This document shows, piece after piece, positions 15,675 through 22,311 of a DNA stretch of 34,376 nt (position 1 is the stretch's first letter; the number at the start of each line of letters is the position of its first letter). This DNA comes from SLQH01 sp964612995 (lineage in GTDB: Bacteria; Planctomycetota; UBA11346): positions 1-34,376 of the forward strand of contig CAZTGE010000032.1 in NCBI GenBank assembly GCA_964612995.1, read 5' to 3'. The notes under the pieces were generated by a model. The model searched no databases, was not told the origin of the DNA, and was given only the letters and a program-made list of their open reading frames with translations. A program made the position numbers and the translations under genes.

Positions 15675-16340
15675 ATGGCTGGTGAAGGCACCCAGAACGC
15701 AGGCGGACGTGGCGGCGCGAGCCGCGGTCCCTCACGGCGGGGCGGTTTCCGCGCCCGCAGCGGTACGTCCTCCGGCGGAGCCAAGGGCGAGTCCCAGGGC
15801 GCGCAGGGCGGCGAACAGCAGCAGCGCGGCGGTGGCCGCGGGCGTGGTCGCGGCGGACCGCAGCGCGAACCGCGCAGCAAGCTCTACGACGAAGAGGTCG
15901 TACGCATCAACCGTTGCGACAAGGTGGTCAAGGGCGGCAAGCGTTCGCGTTTCTCCGCCTTCGTTGTGCTCGGCGACAGCAAGGGCAAGATCGGGTTCGC
16001 CCAGGCCAGTGCCAAGCAGGTGCCGCTGGCGATCGACAAGGCCGTGCGCCAGGCCGAGAAGGAAGTCCGGCCGATTCCGCTGGTGAAGGGCACGATCCCG
16101 CATCCGGTGGAAGCCGAGTTCTGCTCGGCCAAGGTCCGGCTCATCCCGGCGAGCGAAGGCACCGGTGTGATCGCCGGCAAGAGCGTGCGCGCGGTGATGG
16201 ACAAGCTCGGCGTGCACAACATCCTGACCAAGAACTACGGCTCCAATAACCCGATCAACGTGATCCAGGCGACCTTCAAGGCCCTGTCGCAGTTGCGGAC
16301 CAAGGAGCAGTACGAGACCCTGCGAGGAGTGAAGCTGTGA
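15675..16340 (+). CDS. rpsE: 30S ribosomal protein S5 with Gly/Arg-rich N-terminal extension
   Basis: A 221-residue protein; the S5 core (about 70-221) has the double-stranded RNA-binding half with V-V-K-G-G-K-R-S-R-F-S-A-F-V-V-L-G-D (84-101) and the C-terminal fold with N-P-I-N-V-I-Q-A-T-F (192-201). S5 helps form the mRNA entry and governs decoding accuracy. Residues 1-67 are a low-complexity extension rich in Gly, Arg, Ser and Gln with RGG-like clusters, absent from typical S5 proteins (about 165 residues). The start at 15675 has an AGGGA site, and no alternative ATG exists before the core, so the extension is likely translated. It overlaps rplO by four bases. Confidence 0.95.
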   Translation: MAGEGTQNAGGRGGASRGPSRRGGFRARSGTSSGGAKGESQGAQGGEQQQRGGGRGRGRGGPQREPRSKLYDEEVVRINRCDKVVKGGKRSRFSAFVVLGDSKGKIGFAQASAKQVPLAIDKAVRQAEKEVRPIPLVKGTIPHPVEAEFCSAKVRLIPASEGTGVIAGKSVRAVMDKLGVHNILTKNYGSNNPINVIQATFKALSQLRTKEQYETLRGVKL

Positions 16341-16786
16341 GTCTGGACGACATCCTCAGCGTCAACACAGGACGCCGGCGTGCCAAGCGGGTCGGCCGCG
16401 GCGCCGGCTCCGGCTTGGGCAAGACCTGCGGCCGGGGCCAGAAGGGCGAAGGCTCGCGCTCTGGCGGCAAGAACATGGGCCCGCTGTTCGAGGGTGGCCA
16501 GTTCCCCTTGTGGATGCGGCTGCCGCGTCGCGGGTTCACCAACGCGCTGCATACCGTGCGCTACCAGCCGGTGCAGCTTGAGGCGGTGCTCGAGCGCGTC
16601 GAGGGTGAGCGTATCGACATGACGGCCATCTGCGCCGCCGGGCTCGCCGACAGCGCCGACAAGATCAAGCTCGTGGCCGGTTGCGAAGTCGGTCGGAAAG
16701 TTCAGATCACCGCCCATCGGGCGACCCGTTCGGTAATCGCGGCGGTCGAGGCCGCCGGAGGCAGCATGGAACAGCTCGATGCCTGA
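16337..16786 (+). CDS. rplO: 50S ribosomal protein L15
   Basis: A 149-residue late-assembly protein. The Gly/Lys-rich N-terminal half R-V-G-R-G-A-G-S-G-L-G-K-T-C-G-R-G-Q-K-G (18-37) and R-S-G-G (41-44) are typical. It begins at GTG in a GTGA overlap with rpsE, so rpmD (L30), which often lies between S5 and L15, has no room here. It overlaps secY by eight bases. Confidence 0.96.
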   Translation: MSLDDILSVNTGRRRAKRVGRGAGSGLGKTCGRGQKGEGSRSGGKNMGPLFEGGQFPLWMRLPRRGFTNALHTVRYQPVQLEAVLERVEGERIDMTAICAAGLADSADKIKLVAGCEVGRKVQITAHRATRSVIAAVEAAGGSMEQLDA

Positions 16787-18128
16787 GCAGGACCTCAGCG
16801 GTAGCCCGGTGGCCGAGCTGGGGAAACGGTTCTTCATCACGTTTCTCCTGGCCATCGTCGTCTATCGGCTCGGCGCCGTGGTTCCGGTTCCGGGTGTCAG
16901 CAGCGGCGCCCTGACCGGGTTCCTCGAGCAGGACGGCACCCTCGGAGCGGTGTTGGCCTGGGCCAACATGTTCAACGGCGGCGCGATCGAGAAGGCCTCC
17001 GTCTTCGGTCTGGGCGTCATGCCCTACATCTCGGCAAGCATCATCTTCCAGCTCCTGGCCTTCAGTGTGCCTGCGCTCAAGCAGCTGCAGAAGGAAGGCG
17101 AGGTCGGTCGGCGCAAGATCAATCAGTATACACGCTATGCGACGGTGCTCATCTGTCTGGTGCAGGCCGGTCTGGCAGCCGGCGCATTGCAGGCCATCGA
17201 TACCGACGGCACACCCGTGGTGCGCGAACCCGGGCTCGGCTTCTTCCTGCTGACGATCCTGACCGTGACCACCGGGTCGATGGTGCTGTTGTGGTTGGCC
17301 GAACAGGTGACCAAGCACGGTGTCGGCAACGGCATCTCCGTGATCATCATGGTCGGCATCCTCTCGAGCTTCCCGCAGGGCTTTGCCGACGCCTTCACCA
17401 CCGACAACCCCTTGCCGACCGTGCTCGGCCTCGTCGCGGTGTTCTTGACGATCATCGCCTGCATGGTGGTCATCACCCTCGCGCGTCGTCGGATCAACCT
17501 CGAACAGCAGCGGCGGGTCCAGGGCAATCGGGTCTACGGCGGCGCGCAGACCCAGGTGCCGTTGATGCTCAACCAGGCCGGTGTGATCCCGGTGATCTTC
17601 TCCTCGCCGGTGATGATCATCCTGACCATGGGTCTGGCCATGTTGCACCCGAGCGTGAAGGGCGTGCTCGACCACGGCACGCCGCTCTACCGGTACCTGT
17701 ACGCCGGCATGATCATCTTCTTCACCTATTTCTATATCTCGATCACGGTCGACCTGAACGAATGGGCGAACAACTTCAAGCAGTCGGGATTCTTCATCAA
17801 GGGGGTGAAGCCCGGTGCGAAGACGGTTGACTACCTGCGCTTCCGTCTTATACGCATCACGTTCGTCGGCGCGTTGTCGCTGGCGGCGGTGGCCGTGATT
17901 CCCCAGATCATCGGCAACGCCATCGGGTTGAGTCAGGCCACGGCCGGCAACATCCTCGGCGGTGTGGGCTTGCTGATTGTGGTCGGCGTGTCGCTGGACG
18001 TGATCCAGAAGGTCTCGTCGTATCTCCTGGCGCACCAGTACCAGGGCATCGTCAACCAGCAGCGCACGGGCAAGGGTGGCGGCGTCGGCCGTGCTCCCAA
18101 GGGCCCGGGCGGACGCAAGCGGTTCTAG
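16779..18128 (+). CDS. secY: Protein translocase subunit SecY
   Basis: A 449-residue, ten-span inner-membrane channel of SecYEG. Family motifs include the N-terminal amphipathic K-R-F-F-I-T-F-L-L, the M-P-Y-I-S-A-S-I-I-F-Q-L-L span (about 82-94), the G-N-G-I-S-V-I-I span (about 184-191), the cytosolic loop R-R-R-I-N-L-E-Q-Q-R-R-V (about 236-247) and the C-terminal V-G-V-S-L-D-V-I-Q-K-V. The tail (GKGGGVGRAPKGPGGRKRF) is basic and Gly-rich. Its ATG lies eight bases inside rplO, a strong sign of coupled translation. Neither adk nor map follows, unlike in many bacteria. Confidence 0.97.
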   Translation: MPEQDLSGSPVAELGKRFFITFLLAIVVYRLGAVVPVPGVSSGALTGFLEQDGTLGAVLAWANMFNGGAIEKASVFGLGVMPYISASIIFQLLAFSVPALKQLQKEGEVGRRKINQYTRYATVLICLVQAGLAAGALQAIDTDGTPVVREPGLGFFLLTILTVTTGSMVLLWLAEQVTKHGVGNGISVIIMVGILSSFPQGFADAFTTDNPLPTVLGLVAVFLTIIACMVVITLARRRINLEQQRRVQGNRVYGGAQTQVPLMLNQAGVIPVIFSSPVMIILTMGLAMLHPSVKGVLDHGTPLYRYLYAGMIIFFTYFYISITVDLNEWANNFKQSGFFIKGVKPGAKTVDYLRFRLIRITFVGALSLAAVAVIPQIIGNAIGLSQATAGNILGGVGLLIVVGVSLDVIQKVSSYLLAHQYQGIVNQQRTGKGGGVGRAPKGPGGRKRF

Positions 18129-18137
18129 GGGGGGAGC

Positions 18138-18365
18138 ATGGCGAAAGAAGAAGCCATCCGTCTCGAGGCGAAGATCGTTGAGAAGCTGCCCAATGCCCGG
18201 TTCCGCTGTCAGGTGGAGAGCGGCGGGGCGAAGCACGACGTTCTGGCGCACATCTCTGGCAAGATGCGCCAGCATTACATCCGTATCCATGTCGGCGACA
18301 CGGTGACCATCGAGATGTCGCCTTACGACCTCACCCGTGGTCGCATCGTTTATCGGGAGGCTTGA
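18138..18365 (+). CDS. infA: Translation initiation factor IF-1
   Basis: A 75-residue OB-fold protein that occupies the A site during initiation. It has M-A-K-E-E-A-I-R-L-E (1-10), the L-P-N-A-R-F-R-C-Q-V strand (17-26), H-I-S-G-K-M-R-Q-H-Y-I-R-I (38-50) and S-P-Y-D-L-T-R-G-R-I-V-Y-R (61-73). Length and motifs are normal. The ribosome site is GGGGGGAGC. It is two bases before rpmJ. Confidence 0.97.
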   Translation: MAKEEAIRLEAKIVEKLPNARFRCQVESGGAKHDVLAHISGKMRQHYIRIHVGDTVTIEMSPYDLTRGRIVYREA

Positions 18366-18367
18366 AC

Positions 18368-18481
18368 ATGAAGGTCATGGCATCCGTGCGCCGCCGCTGC
18401 GAGAACTGCCGGGTCATCCGGCGGCGCGGCCGCATTCGTATCATCTGTACCAACCCCAAGCACAAGCAACGTCAGGGCTGA
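18368..18481 (+). CDS. rpmJ: 50S ribosomal protein L36
   Basis: A 37-residue zinc-ribbon protein, the smallest ribosomal protein. The metal ligands C11, C14, C27 and H32 are all present (C-E-N-C, then I-I-C-T-N-P-K-H), with the family ending K-H-K-Q-R-Q-G. It lies two bases after infA and three before rpsM. The zinc form of L36 coexists with the zinc-free S14. Confidence 0.96.
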   Translation: MKVMASVRRRCENCRVIRRRGRIRIICTNPKHKQRQG

Positions 18482-18484
18482 ATC

Positions 18485-18862
18485 ATGCCGCGTATCCTCG
18501 GTGTCGACATTCCGGATCGCAAGAAGGTCCCTTATTCGCTGACCGCCATCTATGGTGTCGGGCTGACCCGCTCGAAGGCGATCTGCGAACAGTGTGGGAT
18601 CGATCTCGACAAGCGAGCCTACCAGCTGACCGAAGACGAGGTCGGCCGCCTGGCAGGCTACATCGACCAGAACTTCGTGGTCGAAGGCAACCTCCGTCGC
18701 GAGATCCAGAGCAACATCCAGCGGTTCAAGGAGATCGGGTGTTACCGCGGCTTCCGCCACGCCCGCAGTCTGCCGACCCGCGGTCAGCGGACCCGGACCA
18801 ACGCGCGGACCCGCAAGGGACGGAAGAAGACCGTCGCCAACAAGAAGATCGCGAGCAAGTAG
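18485..18862 (+). CDS. rpsM: 30S ribosomal protein S13
   Basis: A 125-residue protein in the 30S head that makes bridges B1a/b. It has M-P-R-I-L-G-V-D-I-P (1-10), L-T-A-I-Y-G-V-G-L-T-R (19-29) with a helix-hairpin-helix-like turn, and the basic C-terminal P-T-R-G-Q-R-T-R-T-N-A-R-T-R-K-G (97-112). The lysine-rich tail is typical. It is 39 bases before rpsK. Confidence 0.97.
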   Translation: MPRILGVDIPDRKKVPYSLTAIYGVGLTRSKAICEQCGIDLDKRAYQLTEDEVGRLAGYIDQNFVVEGNLRREIQSNIQRFKEIGCYRGFRHARSLPTRGQRTRTNARTRKGRKKTVANKKIASK

Positions 18863-18901
18863 CCGCAGCCCCCAGTCGAACTAGAGGAATGGTGACCTGA
18901 C

Positions 18902-19282
18902 ATGGCGACCTACAAGAAGAAGAAGACCAAGAAGACGGCCCGCAGTGGCGTGGTCCATATCAATGCCACGTTCAACAACACGCTGATCACCTTCACCGAC
19001 GAGCGCGGTGATGTGGTCTGCTGGGAGAGCTCCGGTTCGGTGGGCTACAAGGGCAGCCGCAAGGCGACGCCTTTCGCCGCCCAGCTGGCGATGGAGCGGG
19101 CGAGCGAGAAGGCGGCCAAGGCCGGGCTGAAGGAAGCCGAGGTCCGCGTGCGCGGACCCGGTGCCGGGCGTGAGAGCGCGGTGCGGGCGCTGGTCAGCTC
19201 GGGGATCACCGTGAAGGCGATCATCGACGTCACGCCGCTGCCGCACAACGGCTGCCGCCCGCGGAAGAAGCGGCGGGTCTGA
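18902..19282 (+). CDS. rpsK: 30S ribosomal protein S11
   Basis: A 126-residue protein of the 30S platform next to the E-site mRNA. Landmarks are H-I-N-A-T-F-N-N-T-L-I-T (19-30), G-Y-K-G-S-R-K-A-T-P-F-A-A-Q (48-61), V-R-G-P-G-A-G-R-E-S-A (82-92) and D-V-T-P-L-P-H-N-G-C-R-P (109-120). The N-terminus is lysine-rich. The next gene is rpoA; rpsD (S4), found here in many bacteria, is absent. Confidence 0.97.
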   Translation: MATYKKKKTKKTARSGVVHINATFNNTLITFTDERGDVVCWESSGSVGYKGSRKATPFAAQLAMERASEKAAKAGLKEAEVRVRGPGAGRESAVRALVSSGITVKAIIDVTPLPHNGCRPRKKRRV

Positions 19283-19340
19283 GGGTCGTTTCCCCTCCCG
19301 CCCCAACGCAACGCCCTACGTCCCATCAGGAGTCCCCGCA

Positions 19341-20339
19341 ATGCGAATTCGCTGGCGTGGTTTTGAACTGCCCACCCGTGTCGAGAAGGAAGAGGAGAGC
19401 GTCACCCCGAACTACTCCAAGTTCATGGCCGAACCCTTCGAGCGGGGTTTTGCCACCACCATCGGCAACAGCCTGCGGCGCGTCCTGCTTTCCAGTGTGC
19501 AGGGGGCCGCGGTGCGGGCGATCCGCATCGAAGGTGCGAACAACGAGTATTGCGCGCTCGACGGGGTGCTCGAGGACGTCACCCATCTGATCCTGAATAT
19601 CAAGCGGCTGCGCATGCGGCTGCACTCCGACGAGGGTGTGGTCCTGCGCCTGGAGAAGAGCGAAGCCGGGCCGGTGACCGCAGCGGACATCACCCCGCAT
19701 CAGGACGTCGAGATCATCAACCCCGAACTGGTGATCTGCAACCTGACCACCGATACCCGTTTCGCGATGGAACTGGATGTCGGGTCGGGCCGTGGCTTCG
19801 TGCCGGCAGAGCAGCAGGACATCGACGAGGCCCCGGTCGGCACCATCGCCACCGACAGCATCTTCTCGCCGGTGGTCCGCGTGTCCTTCGACGTGGAGGC
19901 CACCCGCCTCGGCAAACGCAGCGACTTCGAACGCCTGGTGCTGCAGGTGTGGACCGACGGTTCGATCAGCCCGGAGTTGTCGCTGGTGGAAGCGACCAAC
20001 ATCCTGCGCAAGCACCTCAACCCTTTCGTGAAGTATTTCGAGATCGGCCGCGAGCTCGAGGGCGGCGGGCAGGGCGAGATGGTCATCGAGGGCGATGTCG
20101 AGCGCAGCGTGCTGCTGTCCAAGCCGATCTCGTACCTGCGGCTTTCGGTGCGCAGCGAGAACGCACTGCGGGCGACCAACATCAAGACCATCGCGGATCT
20201 GGTCCAGATGGACGAGAGCGAGGTCGCCAGCATCAGCAACCTCGGCAAGATCAGCACCAAGGAACTCAAGAAGAAGCTCGCCGATCGCGGCCTGAGCTTC
20301 GGTATGCGGCTGGCCCCGAGCGGCAGCGCGGCCTCGTAG
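19341..20339 (+). CDS. rpoA: DNA-directed RNA polymerase subunit alpha
   Basis: A 332-residue subunit that nucleates RNA polymerase assembly. The N-terminal domain (1 to about 235) carries the dimerisation motif E-P-F-E-R-G-F-A-T-T-I-G-N-S-L-R-R-V-L-L (31-50 region). The C-terminal domain contains L-S-V-R-S-E-N-A-L (about 269-277), the counterpart of the E. coli Arg265 DNA-contact region, and N-L-G-K-I-S-T-K-E-L-K-K-K-L-A-D-R-G-L-S-F-G-M-R-L. Both domains are complete. It has an AGGAG site and is followed by a 100-base gap before rplQ. Confidence 0.98.
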   Translation: MRIRWRGFELPTRVEKEEESVTPNYSKFMAEPFERGFATTIGNSLRRVLLSSVQGAAVRAIRIEGANNEYCALDGVLEDVTHLILNIKRLRMRLHSDEGVVLRLEKSEAGPVTAADITPHQDVEIINPELVICNLTTDTRFAMELDVGSGRGFVPAEQQDIDEAPVGTIATDSIFSPVVRVSFDVEATRLGKRSDFERLVLQVWTDGSISPELSLVEATNILRKHLNPFVKYFEIGRELEGGGQGEMVIEGDVERSVLLSKPISYLRLSVRSENALRATNIKTIADLVQMDESEVASISNLGKISTKELKKKLADRGLSFGMRLAPSGSAAS

Positions 20340-20439
20340 GCCATCGCAATCACCACCGCCGCCATCCCCCGGTATCCGGGTACCTGATACGGCCCGGATC
20401 CAGGCGGCTCGACCGGACAACGGAACAGAAGGGGAGACC

Positions 20440-20952
20440 ATGCGTCACAGGAAGAACGTCCGCAAGCTCAGCCGGACCGCGTCGCATCGCGATGCCATGA
20501 TCCGCAACCTCGTGTGCAGCCTGTTCGAGCACGGCCGGGTGACCACCACCGTCGCCAAGGCCAAAGAGGCCCGGCGGTTGGCCGAGCGCTGCATCACCAT
20601 GGGCAAGAAGAGCGCTGCCGCCCTGGCCACGGTCGAAGGCGAGCTGCCGCCCTTGCGTAGCGAGGTCAGCCGGCTGCAGGAGCAGCTGGCCAGCGCCGGC
20701 GACGACAAGGAGCGGTTGCGTCTGCGGGCTGAGATCGAGCGTACCGGCAAGAAGATCGCCGACCTGCGCGCCAAGGGCGAGCATTATCGCCGACTCGCGC
20801 TGAGCCGGCTGCACCGCAAGGACGTGGTCAAGCATCTGATCGAAGCGGTCGCCCCGCGCTACGCCGAGCGCCCCGGTGGCTACACCCGGATCCTCAAGGC
20901 CGGGTTCCGCAAGGGCGACAAGGCCCCGATCGCGCTGTTCGAACTCGTCTGA
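20440..20952 (+). CDS. rplQ: 50S ribosomal protein L17 with helical insertion
   Basis: A 170-residue L17. The N-terminal M-R-H-R-K-N-V-R-K-L-S-R-T-A-S-H-R (1-17) and the C-terminal R-P-G-G-Y-T-R-I-L-K-A-G-F-R-K-G-D-K-A-P (144-163) are standard. Between C-I-T-M-G-K (51-56) and R-R-L-A-L (117-121), where E. coli has about six residues, lie about 60. These are rich in Glu, Leu, Arg and Lys with heptad-like spacing (L69, L72, V76, L79, L83), predicting a helical hairpin or coiled coil. L17 lies near the tunnel exit, so the insert would project from the 50S surface. The protein ends at the mature core, without the E. coli tail. Start site AGGGGAGA. Confidence 0.96.
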   Translation: MRHRKNVRKLSRTASHRDAMIRNLVCSLFEHGRVTTTVAKAKEARRLAERCITMGKKSAAALATVEGELPPLRSEVSRLQEQLASAGDDKERLRLRAEIERTGKKIADLRAKGEHYRRLALSRLHRKDVVKHLIEAVAPRYAERPGGYTRILKAGFRKGDKAPIALFELV

Positions 20953-20977
20953 TCCATCGAGCAGGAGATGGTCTGTG

Positions 20978-21008
20978 CCGGACCTCTGCCGTCATGGCCG
21001 GGGTCCGG
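20978..21008. terminator. Hairpin between convergent rplQ and the coiled-coil gene
   Basis: CCGGACC (20978-20984) pairs with GGTCCGG (21002-21008), with a small GCC/GGC pairing in the loop. It lies between the rplQ stop (20952) and the stop of the leftward gene (21020), so it could end both. No T-run follows. Confidence 0.4.
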
Positions 21009-21019
21009 GCGGCTGGGGA

Positions 21020-21484
21020 TCAGGTCCAGGCGTAGACGTCGTCGAGCGCGAGGCGCAGGCGGGTGTCGGCGACCTCGCGCTGCTGCTTCGCAGTCTCGTG
21101 TTGCTGATGGGCCAGATGCAGCTCATGCTCGGCCCGCCGCAGCTCGGCCTGCGCCTGCTCCAGGCGTTCGCTGGTCTGTTCGAGTGCGGCGTCGGTCTCG
21201 GCCACCACCTGCAGATGCTTCTCGATCGCGGCGGTGGCGTGCTCGCGCGCGTGCGCGATCTCGTCCTCGTCGCGGATGTGTTCCGTGAGCAGGGCGGTGG
21301 GAACGACCACCGCCAGGACCTGATCACTGGCGTCGCGCAACCTGGCCATCACCCGCTCGTCGGGACCGAGCTCGAGGCTCTCGGCCGGAACGATGCGGTG
21401 GCGCGGCAGGCGGAGGACGATCCTGGCGAACAGGCTCGGATCCTCGCCGAAGATCCCCAGATCGCGTATCTTCTCGCTGTCCAT
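21020..21484 (-). CDS. Uncharacterised coiled-coil protein, divergent from flgH
   Basis: A 154-residue protein that I do not recognise. Residues 1-65 are mixed: a short helical start, then L-R-L-P-R-H-R-I-V-P and a hydrophobic V-L-A-V-V-V-P strand. Residues of about 70-147 are a continuous Ala/Glu/Gln/Arg-rich helix with leucines spaced as in a coiled coil. It lacks a signal peptide and membrane segment, so it is likely cytosolic. The start at 21484 has a clear GAGGAG site; an ATG upstream lacks one. Position and a possible divergent sigma-54-like element suggest a link to flagellar assembly (FliH/FliJ/FliT-like roles are conceivable), but this is inference from context only. Confidence 0.75.
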   Translation of the reverse strand: MDSEKIRDLGIFGEDPSLFARIVLRLPRHRIVPAESLELGPDERVMARLRDASDQVLAVVVPTALLTEHIRDEDEIAHAREHATAAIEKHLQVVAETDAALEQTSERLEQAQAELRRAEHELHLAHQQHETAKQQREVADTRLRLALDDVYAWT

Positions 21485-21546
21485 TCCACGCTCCTCGCGG
21501 TCGTCGCTGGCCATATGGACGAATCGTGGCTTGCGGTAGCGGTCGC

Positions 21547-21561
21547 GCAACGCTTGGCCCC
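21547..21561 (-). promoter_or_regulatory. Possible sigma-54-like -24/-12 element for the coiled-coil gene
   Basis: On the minus strand GGGGCCAAGCGTTGC has GG and TTGC at the exact -24/-12 spacing, but only those core dinucleotides match the consensus well. Predicted initiation near 21535 would give a leader of about 50 bases. Weak on its own; it gains interest from the opposing flgH element 20 bases away. Confidence 0.25.
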
Positions 21562-21580
21562 CTCCGGGAGGCGCTGGGTT

Positions 21581-21595
21581 TGGCATCGGCATTGC
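21581..21595 (+). promoter_or_regulatory. Sigma-54-like promoter upstream of flgH
   Basis: TGGCATCGGCATTGC matches the -24/-12 consensus TGGCACG-N4-TTGC at nine of eleven fixed positions with exact spacing. Predicted initiation is near 21607, leaving a 41-base leader with a GGAGG site before the flgH ATG at 21648. Sigma-54 control of late flagellar operons is common in many bacteria. Confidence 0.55.
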
Positions 21596-21647
21596 GTGGT
21601 TCGACCCAATCGGGGCGTTGGAGCTCCCGACCGGAGGATTTGCCCAC

Positions 21648-22301
21648 ATGCGCCGTTGCCTTCCACCCCTGCGACTTCTGCGTTTTCCCGTCTACGCCTG
21701 TGTGCTGGTGGCCATGCTCGCGCCGCACCTGCCGGCCGAGAGCCTGTTCACCGCCACGACCCTGGCCGAGGGGACCCTGTACAGCGATCAGGTCGCCCGG
21801 CGCCACGGTGATCTGATCACCGTGCGTATCGCCGAGACCACCACCGTCAACGAATCGACCAAGACCACGCGCAGCCGTGAGAACACGGTCGACGCGGGGT
21901 TGAGCCTGCTGCCGGGCAGCAATCGGCTGCCGGCAGCCGCCGGCGAGGTGGCCTCGGGACGGTTGCCGGGCGTCGGCTTCAGCAGCAGCAAGGAGTACGA
22001 GGGCGAGGGCAAGCTGGAAAACACCGGCACCTTGCGTGCTACGGTCACCGGTCGGGTGATCGACGTGCTCGACAACGGCAATCTGGTCATCGAGGTGCGT
22101 CGCACCATCCGCGTCAAGCAGGACGCCAAGACCATCCTGCTCAGTGGCATCTGCCGCACCGCCGACATCAGCGCCGGCAATGTGATCATGTCCGAAAAGC
22201 TGCACAACTTCCAGGTTGCACTCGAAGGGCACGGTCCGCTCAGCCGGACCGAGCAGGAGGGCTGGCTCAGCCGTCTGCTCGATGTGCTCTGGCCGCTGTA
22301 G
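21648..22301 (+). CDS. flgH: Flagellar L-ring protein FlgH
   Basis: A 217-residue outer-membrane ring protein. The N-terminus is a signal sequence (R-rich start, hydrophobic core of about 12-28, cut near LPA-ES at 30). The FlgH core is seen in H-G-D-L-I-T-V-R-I-A-E-T-T-T-V-N-E-S (53-70), the F-S-S-S-K-E-Y-E-G-E-G segment, and V-I-D-V-L-D-N-G-N-L-V-I-E-V-R-R. Typical FlgH is a lipoprotein with a lipobox Cys; here no Cys lies at a cleavage site. The ATG at 21648 follows CGGAGG; longer in-frame starts lack a site. First gene of the flagellar operon. Confidence 0.95.
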   Translation: MRRCLPPLRLLRFPVYACVLVAMLAPHLPAESLFTATTLAEGTLYSDQVARRHGDLITVRIAETTTVNESTKTTRSRENTVDAGLSLLPGSNRLPAAAGEVASGRLPGVGFSSSKEYEGEGKLENTGTLRATVTGRVIDVLDNGNLVIEVRRTIRVKQDAKTILLSGICRTADISAGNVIMSEKLHNFQVALEGHGPLSRTEQEGWLSRLLDVLWPL

Positions 22302-22311
22302 GAACCCGATC

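Noticed and set aside
16707..18290. Minus-strand open frame of 527 codons rich in His, Asp and Arg
   Set aside because: It is antisense to secY and infA; the composition is typical of an antisense shadow and no family motif is seen.
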